Source: Bradyrhizobium ontarionense
GTDB taxonomy: Bacteria > Pseudomonadota > Alphaproteobacteria > Rhizobiales > Xanthobacteraceae
NCBI RefSeq assembly: GCF_021088345.1
Contig: NZ_CP088156.1
Location: 6,687,001 to 6,751,000 of the forward strand
Length of the DNA stretch: 64,000 nt
Direction of reading: 5' to 3'
The notes under the pieces are model-generated. The model did not search any database and was not told where the DNA came from. It saw only the letters and a list, made by a program, of their open reading frames with translations. Position 1 is the stretch's first letter. Every line of letters begins with the position of its first letter. Positions 60,001 through 64,000 of the stretch are shown here, piece after piece. Position numbers and translations under genes: made by a program.

Positions 60001-62141
60001 TTGGTGCTGTGGCGCAGATCATCAATATCGTCCCAATCCCGAGTTCTTCTGGTACGGCTACAGGAACGCTGTCGTTGATGGCGGCCCAGTCGATCAATAT
60101 CGGCGCCGGCTCAGGGATCATCATGCAGGATCTGGCGACCGGAGCGTCCAGCAAATACGTGCATAGCGCCGCCAGTTCCGTCACGAGCTACATCAATCCG
60201 CTCGGGCAAACCTTTGCCGATCTGACCCAGGCGCTGCACGCCAATGACCCGGTGCCCGTCATCATCGCCGCGGGACAGGATATCACGATGGCGAGCACCG
60301 CCACCATCACGCTGATCAAGCTGGCCGACATGACCGCGGGTAACAACATTCTGTCTGAATTAGCGATCACGTCGGCTGTCGACGGTGTCCCGCAGTCCAA
60401 TGCCGGACTTGCGACCATTACCTTCCAGAACAATAATGTCAGCGATGTCACCTCGATGGTGGCGGGAAACTCGATCATCGGTGGCTCCTATGTTCTCTAC
60501 GGTCCCGGCTCGTGGCTGATCCAGGCTGGGCGCAACATTGGTCCGCTCCGCCAGAGCCAGAACCAGAACGGCTATGCGGGCCTGGTTGCGGCGGGCAACG
60601 GCACCAACTACGGCACCAATACGGACGTTCCGGGAAAGCTGGTCAAATACCTGCCAAACCAGAGCGCCGACATCTACGTGATGGCCGGCGTCAAGCCGCA
60701 GCGCGTCGATTACGCAGCGGTGATCGCCGAATATGTCGACCCGGCCCGGTCAGGCACCAGCGGGATCGATCTGCTGCGGCTCATCGCCGCCAAGCTCAAC
60801 GACGGGATCGATCCGGCCAAGTCGTGGGACGCCGCCACCCGCGCCAAGGCATGGAGCGACTTCAATGCGCTTGCCGTCGACAAGCAGCACGGCCTGGTCG
60901 ATCAGGCGCTGAGCGGCTATTTCGGAACCGGCGCGCGCGCCAACTACATCGCCTTCATCAACAACTACATCGCGCCGACCGCGCCGGATGTCGGCTTCGA
61001 TTTCCTCGGCGATATCGCCGGAGTTCTCGGTATTTCCAGAGACGCCGCGAGTGCGAGGTTCGCCACCATCGCCGCCGGACAGGATACGCCCACCTTGCGC
61101 GAGAAGCTCGCGATCAACAGCAGCTTCAACGACTTCCTCATCCGGGTCGGCAAGGATCGCAACGATCCAACCAGCGCGTATGCCGGCGAGTATGGCCGCG
61201 CCTATGCCGCGATCTCGACGCTGTTCCCGGCGGCGCTCGGCTATACCGACAACCGCCCCGTCAACGGCGTCAACGGCGCAGCCAGCCGCGTCGTGACCGG
61301 CACGATCGCGCTCGGCGGCTCGGTGCTCGAGACACAGATGGGCAGCGACATCAACATCCTGGTGCCCGGCGGCAACATCAATGTCGGCCGCAATGGGAAA
61401 GACCTGCTGTCTCCCATCCAGGAAGGAATTCTCACGCTCGCCGGCGGGACGATTCGCGGCTACAGCGACGGCACGATCCAGCTCGCGCAGAGCCGGGTCA
61501 TGACCATGCAGGGCGGCGACATCGACATGTTCTCCGCCAATGGCGACATCAACGCCGGGCAGGGCTCCAAGACTTATGCGGCCAGTCCGCCGCAGCAGAC
61601 CATCTGCGACGCCAACGGCTATTGCTACCTCAATCCGACCGGGCTGGTGACCGGCGCCGGCATCGCGGCACTGGTCACGCTGAAGGGGCAGGACCCGAGC
61701 AAGAGCGACGTCAACCTGTACGCACCGACCGGCACGATCGACGCGGGCGCGGCCGGCATTCGCGTCGCCGGCAACCTCAGCCTCGGTGCCGCGCACATTC
61801 TCAACGCCTTCAACATCAACGTCCAGGGCTCGACGACGGGTCTTCCGACCGTCGCGCCGCCGCCATTGGCGGCCTTGACCCTCGGCAACAACACGGTGGC
61901 CGCGCCGCAGAAGCTCGCGCCGTCGCAGCAGCCGTCCACTGATGCGCGGCCGTCGGTGATCATCGTCGAAGTGCTCGGCTATGGCGGCAGCGGCCAGGGC
62001 GGTTCCGGCACCGACACGCCTGCACGCAGTGGTGCGGGCCAGATCGGCGGCAACAACAACGGCGCCGCGGCGCCTCAGGGCAGCGGAACCAAGCCCGACG
62101 CCTGCAAGGATGGCGCAGCGGAGTGTCGGCCGCAGCCGTGA
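48039..62141 (+). CDS. Giant filamentous haemagglutinin-like (TpsA-type) exoprotein
   Basis: 4700 residues. The ATG at 48039 is chosen for the AGGAG seven bases upstream; the frame is open further back. A long basic N-terminus leads to a signal segment (LAWLGCVSALALFLNGVAVQ), as in extended signal peptides of large exoproteins. An Ala-rich helix follows, then the TPS/haemagglutination domain (about 160-330) with TIKQTASQAIMTWYQFNVG, LINPNGIIFGGSSQVNVGSL and STHDI; the NPNGI motif is diagnostic. The remainder is a long beta-helix of short Gly/Asn/Thr/Ser repeats. About 400 residues before the end (ADIYVMAGVKPQRVDYAAVI onward) resemble the FHA-family C-terminal domain (DUF3739-like). It should be secreted to the surface as an adhesin; no TpsB transporter is in the window. 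Cysteines are rare. Confidence 0.92.
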   Translation: MSQGRSTHARRAAMAASRQRRAARSSGMFQCAAGIETQPPAVAPMAAQRHVSRRVAPSRFHRLAWLGCVSALALFLNGVAVQARPLGASGAASAAAAASAAASAASQQAATIAKQSQDAMAKAAAMLKAMQAAQAAARNVATTGTSNSLGGGLATVTDGLSPGGLVVDPRVVNASQAGTATNLWSGAGQPVQSASNGQTTVTIKQTASQAIMTWYQFNVGRNTSLVFDQQGNPGWVALNRVDATGRPSQILGNIKADGLVLLINPNGIIFGGSSQVNVGSLIASTHDIAGTSTAAASAFSGTSPNYSVQSVTANGTSYAFAAPANESSANDYFSQNGLFVTAATNSNGVAVASGKSAVFVMGDQTLGSLGGGGIVVQPGANITANPVGSTTSNGYVALIAPTVTNSGTLTANNGQIVLAAGSGIVLTEPFSTATGVKQALTATSFAPGTTTVSVNVVNGDQIVLSPAVTTTSLTTALPNGGLVTNDGLIVSNDGAISVVADSIRQLGVIEATTSVTRPGSIGLSTSYTTPTTNGAIGSIVLGPSSLTTILPDETSSTIPTNTATSTYFAANIQPQVSIKASGDVDLQGASDGTGGAFLRAPGAAVELTAGTLSSGTTGTVLMEAGSSIDLSGLAGVTLPTSNYMLTFKVTAAEVADTPLARGLIGSTVTIDARLSGTRADGVSWVGSPLLNAQGFTGLIPKTIDELLTVGGKLAITAGQNAITLPGSTINLSGGYVQYAPGLVATTRVVGSNGRVYNIGSAPSDLSYAVLGGFSVDHARWGVSETYASVLAGGYYDPGYISGRSAGSANFTATAPILEGSFATAIVAGERQRAGLEAMPNGAGLSVALSGTNSTTYTVLLEPRADAGLDPFGLSTFKLGTSWSPTLVALADGTLAFPVFSDLLTSSAFRSVSINTGSNAMLQMTADAALTVLPGGSVTLGNVERIDGTITARSGSITLTGWTLTDGMTVRPIAQSVALQDLLVTGRLDVSGLWVNDSGADTGSLLGSAYVDGGSVTISTLASSDRVTQLIGTGTITSGRDLGNSTNYVIQSISDTTRSIRLAQGSVIDASSGGYIDRNGALKKGTDGLPLGKGGSVALKTYSARDGYNLILPIYATASTNIVGSPSGLLAAAGTGFYYYSDNGTGLTTIVPLSDRANTYLEGNIYARGFAGGGTFTLQAPYVQIGGTSAISYGAGETQTGGVGQINLPTAFFSNSGFGSYALIGLAEANVAANTALTLQQSNLLTPAPGSLAGVATNAAKASDLAQAGTVIDGLRKPLNLSLTQSGIDLSSSGFANVTGGINVGTGATITTDPGATVSLVADQAVSFKGSIAAGAGATVTMVSNKAALTVAGSVKAQGGAINLVSSSNLTIAAGSMLDVSGVFVPDPTVTRYTTGTVYDGGTVTLLSNAAVEVQPGAAINIAGAAGVIEVPVGRELQTQAVWSNGGTLQIGGVTVYLGGALAAAGGAPLAAGGSLSLGDFALPGTLVPYGSAFNSVYSADAQTVIGIGSGILIAQSGLATPSTTVTLAADMLNNSGLSSVSLAAGGFSSGLQNKATIGFAGSTEISLPGSLVLHSGSNLISILQAGAKLANLNDTPTSVGGATVTLDAGYIRLAGTSYEQLISPPAAKNRADGTLYVGSDGVSHGRFVTQWIDLQGDLSLVNVGNAALTTAGAVRLLPGRYGSETLLPASTTTLGGYFVTPGRLTITASEIFPATSTAYLLMSTMSVSDSSPTLTIKQYANSQPTAPLSAGGTLVLDAQNIEQDGTLWAPLGNIVIGLRSAADMPLAVTQSVVSPSATAYSGALVQTQSVALGAGGLTAVSTGGLDIPYGTTVDGATWYYGIDLNANVTNSAGTKAVPQQTAAPAKSISVFGSSVKLGGSIDASGGGDVYAVEYVPGTGGTRNVLLNYQQVSTVTSSSTSTSYTPTYADGRQVYALVPAYEAQVAAYDPVFTTYPYYSGKSVTSGGLAASGSKLSSFPASAMNNAAGIAPGTSVTLSGGNGIAAGTYVLLPGMYATLPGAYRVVQYAASAAASTGSFTGADGSVYVTGSFGNAITGTRSSQTVLFQLQSQAVWGQSSKINITSGTSYFSSYAANNGLAPTALPVDGGLLVIGATSKLTLGGNNNFAAGSSDLAPAVQGATGQIDIAAANIAIVASDRLGQFGTVAADGSFTASTAFSNYLFLDADQISNLGAGSVLIGGTASVTSPGSVTAVATNLEVASDAQHALGSPELILVTQAGGARGLTVDAGSVVTTKGTVSGTSRNITLTGDGALLRVSNGRMVSVTRSGATGTGSFAIGTAVGTAQLVAGAGVVIMAGNSLMVDTSGSGAFAPDLANSNGASTTGVTLKAPNLSIAANTINFGPEGLAASGLNLTPDQFNSLFAGATSVTLRSNTGFDFYDQAGLTLGDAANPIGTLTFDGSGFYSIGSNTSGAGAADCSAYCATIAATNITLVNSRGVSGVSADPTVAAGAGGTLILNAAKVITADAGAKSFGGFSKVNWNAAESITFTGTGSIDAAAATATAKFNLSSVKINNAGTGYTSVPTVTISGAGGTTATGTALLGIVSFNVPAGGSGLSYRNGDLVTIKDSVTGATATGTAVVTSTGAISGVNIISSGSGFSGVLANLTVTVTAGSGSGVAIGTAAAPTVGLQPQFGVVGVNVTGGTGYTGIPTVTISGGGGSGVSVQAVATVSSLTVANGGTGYTNAPLVTITGGGGTGAAATATLGGTGISGLTLTNGGTGYTSAPTISIWGGSDLTLSAPDVVVKAGANQTVTARGNLVVQGNGASVFAADNSISGTLALTGASVTARNGVHIDAAGGKVSLTAAAGDVAVTSGAAINAQGVRLPVNDQFMDAPGGSVQLISSLGNVSIVGATIDVSNPYAGYAGSLAIQTGNNGTTGTATLAGTLNGAAQFNDLGGTFSLLAGNLNGTLPLDGATPNFSSSFTVTLQTGNIELPAGATLTSRNVQLTANGGSVNVGGTIDARGLSGGQISLFGTGTLPSSSGCTSSCGVWIQSSARLLASAVTQGDAAFSRYSTLDNGATNPNGGTITLATTGTPTPNAYDPTYGFEQVTSANSGWIKVDAGAILDVSGGPTAPAGQVIVRAPLLSDSTVNVRFKGNVVTNGATSGGGLALNAYATWSTTDSTTAGRHFDGIIDPAGWFDGTGTRVAGTVIAGDTISYSTTTTFTAVPTILVGGASGVATAIMTTQTGNLAPTTANKGSGFGTPLTRTCKGGGATWTCYSDAAMTLNPVLVTLTGGGSGSGLVVSKVTFSSGAVTAVTVDNTAAIGYTSSVTLTVTGGTTAATVTANLLIAGLVPTNPNTTYANAPAVTANGVALTAKYTVQQSYSLSQTTNVAQGIGIFVPTTANADHVNFYQTTLTGLVQKSFANSVSAGDGDAFDFASGLGAILHVRPEIVLSNPSSSINGGNVTVASNWNLGGVKGLTNATAFTAVNGTSVAANSVITDVAGKLLANYTNYTGQLVATANTPLAYRTAGGEPGVLTVRAANDVAVKATISDGFYETRDYFGGSVAVADLIANNPALSGKVADYNTTAAADLMSRVQGVNNGSFSINLVAGAAFTPNRDTTVNPYAVTPVSALTGALTGNVNISGRVSTVTKVPTLVRTGTGSITIAAAGNFQLLDKSVPGAVYTAGAATSTPADFTAVTVPFSDNCGGSACTNGSVNTPTWGTGGGSVTITAGQSIVGVETTINDASATYSSSMQLWSNWYFHGGWGNGTATPFANCTAFNSCQTAAWINYASFFQGIGALGGGNATLLAGSDIKQIGVSLPETLIVAGGLTASDPAHMITYGGGNLLVQAGGNLLSSDFLVGLGSGRIKVGGTISADPNSSASAALVTGNSNATAKSANTSPTGKPLDLILGVQNGFISAMAGGSINLLSVYDPAQLAVSSVTSTNLPGGATVSTSSWMGTPFTSYGAQSGVSLTAVSGDVTIATATASAVVAKGGSVITGTSVPGLYPANLDATALSGSIVIGAVAQIINIVPIPSSSGTATGTLSLMAAQSINIGAGSGIIMQDLATGASSKYVHSAASSVTSYINPLGQTFADLTQALHANDPVPVIIAAGQDITMASTATITLIKLADMTAGNNILSELAITSAVDGVPQSNAGLATITFQNNNVSDVTSMVAGNSIIGGSYVLYGPGSWLIQAGRNIGPLRQSQNQNGYAGLVAAGNGTNYGTNTDVPGKLVKYLPNQSADIYVMAGVKPQRVDYAAVIAEYVDPARSGTSGIDLLRLIAAKLNDGIDPAKSWDAATRAKAWSDFNALAVDKQHGLVDQALSGYFGTGARANYIAFINNYIAPTAPDVGFDFLGDIAGVLGISRDAASARFATIAAGQDTPTLREKLAINSSFNDFLIRVGKDRNDPTSAYAGEYGRAYAAISTLFPAALGYTDNRPVNGVNGAASRVVTGTIALGGSVLETQMGSDINILVPGGNINVGRNGKDLLSPIQEGILTLAGGTIRGYSDGTIQLAQSRVMTMQGGDIDMFSANGDINAGQGSKTYAASPPQQTICDANGYCYLNPTGLVTGAGIAALVTLKGQDPSKSDVNLYAPTGTIDAGAAGIRVAGNLSLGAAHILNAFNINVQGSTTGLPTVAPPPLAALTLGNNTVAAPQKLAPSQQPSTDARPSVIIVEVLGYGGSGQGGSGTDTPARSGAGQIGGNNNGAAAPQGSGTKPDACKDGAAECRPQP
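55620..56290 (+). repeat. GTGYTxxPTVTI repeats in the exoprotein
   Basis: Four protein repeats of about 30-35 residues with the core GTGYTSVPTVTISG, GTGYTGIPTVTISG, GTGYTNAPLVTITG and GTGYTSAPTISIWG, each followed by a Gly/Ala-rich stretch. The DNA also repeats (GGCACCGGCTACAC-like cores). The first copy is separated from the other three by about 290 bases. A diverged copy (TFTAVPTILVGG) occurs near 57590. Confidence 0.75.
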
Positions 62142-62363
62142 GCCGACATCATGTGGCTTCGCGCGAGCGGGCGCGTAGCGTCACGTCGTTTCGTCGCACG
62201 GTGAGCTGTGCCTTCCATGAGACCGACGGCGGGAGCCGGACGGTCGCCGTTGTTGCTGCTGCGCTGACACAAGAGGATAGACGGGGTCGGAAGGCCCTCG
62301 CAAGCGAGTCCAGCTCGGGAAAGGTCCGCGGCGATGGCGCGGACGGCCGTCATCGCCGCAGTC

Positions 62364-62963
62364 CTAACTACCAGTGTCTTCCAGCGCCGGCGTCCAGGCC
62401 CGCACGGGAGGGCAAGGCAATAGGCGGGCGTCTACCCGCGACGGCGCCCGCCGCTCCAGCGGACGCTTGAGCTGACCAGCGCAATGGAGCAACGCCTCGC
62501 GCAATTCGACCTGGATCCGGCGCACGGACACCCGATGGCGTCGCGCGATCTCGTGCACCGACAGCTCATCGACGAACGTGGCAAAGATGATGTCGCGCTG
62601 ACGCTCGGAGAGTTGCCCCAGGACGCGACTCAGCGCGGCCATCTCGGACCGAGACTCCGCGATGCGGGCGGGATCAGGCGACTCGTCGGGGATCTCCAGC
62701 AGCGCATCGATCTCCGATGTCGTGAGCCTGCGACTCTCGGCCACCCGTCGGTTGGTTGCGAGATTGAGCGCGGTCCGGAACAGATAGGCGCGCGGACTCT
62801 GCACAGCACCGACGTCGTTGCCGCACTCGATGCGTAGGAACGTATCCTGAAGCGCTTCGCCCGCAAGCTCGGTCGAACCCAATCGGCGCGCGAGCCGCCG
62901 CTTCAGTTCGTCATAGCCATCGATCAGCGCGCTCAGCAACGCCGCTCGGCCCGAATCCCGCAT
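62364..62963 (-). CDS. ECF sigma factor, FecI type
   Basis: 199 residues from the ATG at 62963; the frame extends upstream to TTG/GTG codons without support. Region 2 shows ELAGEALQDTFLRIE and PRAYLFRTALNLATNRR, matching the FecI branch; region 4 shows LSERQRDIIFATFVDELSVH and EIARRHRVSVRRIQVELREA, a helix-turn-helix for the -35 element. A basic, Pro-rich tail ends the protein. FecI-type sigmas normally pair with a FecR anti-sigma factor and an STN-containing receptor; no FecR is adjacent, though an STN protein lies before the giant exoprotein. It is convergent with that gene, separated by about 220 bases with no visible gene or clear terminator. Targets are unknown. Confidence 0.88.
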   Translation of the reverse strand: MRDSGRAALLSALIDGYDELKRRLARRLGSTELAGEALQDTFLRIECGNDVGAVQSPRAYLFRTALNLATNRRVAESRRLTTSEIDALLEIPDESPDPARIAESRSEMAALSRVLGQLSERQRDIIFATFVDELSVHEIARRHRVSVRRIQVELREALLHCAGQLKRPLERRAPSRVDARLLPCPPVRAWTPALEDTGS

Positions 62964-63406
62964 CTCTGAAACGCCCGCCCCTGGGTGACCTTTCGGAACA
63001 CGCGGCCGCGAAGGTCTCGTCACTAACAAGGTACCGGTTCACGATGACTGACCCATGACATGTGTTGCAGCACGTGTCTCAAACACAACGTTGTGCTCGC
63101 TCGCAGCCAGGGCACGACGCACTGCGCGATCATCGAACAGCTGCGCGAGATTTTTCAGAGAAAGAGATTCGCCGAGACGCCGCGTCGATTGTCTCTCCAA
63201 TGCAAGCCATCGATCGCAATGACGCGGGCGAGCTTTGTGGGATCATCAATCCGTCCCCAATGATCGCACCGGTCGTGCCGGAGAGTGGATCGCTTATCCG
63301 ACTGATCGTTGCATCATGATGGGTCCTCACCCTCCCCACCGACGACGACCCGCATCGTTGCGCATCGAAGGCTCGCAATCTGACTGCAACCCCACGGAGA
63401 TTTCCG
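62964..63406. other. Divergent intergenic region
   Basis: About 440 bases between the sigma factor (minus) and the secreted protein (plus). I find no convincing ORF and no promoter boxes clear enough to mark; it must hold promoters for both genes. Confidence 0.5.
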
Positions 63407-64000
63407 ATGACGACTCGTTCTTCGATCAGCCGCCTGCGCTGCACCGCTTCGGTGCTGGTGCTGTCGACTGCCGCGACCTTTGCCGCAGCGGTGCAGCCTG
63501 CCGCTGCCCAGACCGCCGTCTACGGCGGCGGCAGCACGCTGGTGTCGCTCGCCATGCGCCAGGCCATGGACTGCTATAACGCGCAGACCGTGACCAGCGA
63601 CGGCTACAGCTTCTCGACCGGCTTCGATGCGACGGCCCCGACGCCCGGGCTTCTGCCCCAGACGGCGGACGGCGCCAATTGCAGCCAGCTCGGTGCGCTC
63701 GGAACGGTCGGCCTCTACGCCGCCGTCGGCTCCGGCGCCGGTCAGCGCGCCTTCATCACCAACGATCCGAAGCAGCTGCTCCGTGGCAGCGCGCCGACGC
63801 TGTCGCTGCCGGCCGTGCCGCCGGTGTTCCTCGAGAGCGGCGTTCCGGCGCTTGCGACCTATCCCTATGCGCGCGTCGACTTCGGCGCCGGCGACTCGCC
63901 GCTTCCGAGCTCGCCGACGAACACGCCGAGCGTGACGGCCCTGACCAATTTCTCCTCGGTCAGCAACTGGCAGAACCAGACCAACATCACGGCCAGCAAC
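63407..64000 (+). CDS. Secreted protein, possibly PstS-like substrate-binding, 3' end outside window
   Basis: 198 residues are present with no stop before the window end. The ATG at 63407 follows GGAG at a good distance. A signal peptide is clear: basic SRLRC, a hydrophobic ASVLVLSTAATFAAAV core and a PAAAQ-T cleavage site. The mature start, AVYGGGSTLVSLAMRQAMDC, resembles the GxGSTL phosphate/anion-binding loop at the N-terminus of PstS-like proteins. The following sequence is rich in Ser/Thr/Pro/Gly and contains two early Cys residues. The family call is tentative because most of the protein may be missing. A relation to the neighbouring exoprotein (shared secretion or substrate) is unproven. 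Confidence 0.6.
   Translation, partial: MTTRSSISRLRCTASVLVLSTAATFAAAVQPAAAQTAVYGGGSTLVSLAMRQAMDCYNAQTVTSDGYSFSTGFDATAPTPGLLPQTADGANCSQLGALGTVGLYAAVGSGAGQRAFITNDPKQLLRGSAPTLSLPAVPPVFLESGVPALATYPYARVDFGAGDSPLPSSPTNTPSVTALTNFSSVSNWQNQTNITASN

Overview
The window is GC-rich and densely coded and looks like a chromosome segment of a Bradyrhizobium-type alphaproteobacterium. I infer this from the gene families: a giant filamentous-haemagglutinin-like protein, a FecI-type sigma factor and a short PPDK-like enzyme. No rRNA, tRNA, CRISPR array or intact insertion sequence was seen.

Positions 1-876 (minus strand) hold the start of a radical SAM peptide-maturase-like gene, cut by the window edge, with a possible short peptide ORF just upstream of it. 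Positions 1107-31349 (plus) are one tightly overlapping operon: PKS, NRPS, NRPS, Fe(II)/2-oxoglutarate hydroxylase, NRPS, PKS, stand-alone condensation domain, S-formylglutathione-hydrolase-like esterase, a small coupled ORF, and a group II PLP decarboxylase. A YczE-like membrane protein lies on the opposite strand (31504-32130). Two more NRPS genes follow (32355-41640), then an 82-residue orphan protein with a strong ribosome binding site.

Read by eye, the assembly line is KS-AT(dead)-KR-DH-ACP-E(dead) / C-A-T-E / C-T-Cy-A(Cys)-T-C / hydroxylase / degenerate C ('interface')-A(Asp)-T / KS-AT-KR-DH-ACP / C / esterase / decarboxylase / C-A(dead)-A(beta-Ala-like)-T / C-A-T-C. No thioesterase or reductase release domain is visible. 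The expected product is a reduced polyketide-peptide hybrid with a D-residue, a cysteine-derived thiazoline and probably beta-hydroxyaspartate. It may be released by a terminal C domain using an amine (made by the decarboxylase) or by the esterase. Thiazoline and beta-hydroxyaspartate are both metal ligands, so a metallophore is plausible, but no receptor or exporter is present in the window to support that. I do not recognise the cluster as a known one.

Positions 42004-43384 have no intact gene; they hold a long inverted repeat, a good intrinsic terminator and a frameshifted fabI remnant. At 43385-46947 a PhoU/DUF47-like protein is paired with a PPDK-like enzyme that lacks the PEP/pyruvate barrel. 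At 47105-62141 an STN/TonB-C-like envelope protein precedes a 4,700-residue TpsA/FHA-type exoprotein. A FecI-type sigma gene (minus) and a secreted protein cut by the window end complete the region.
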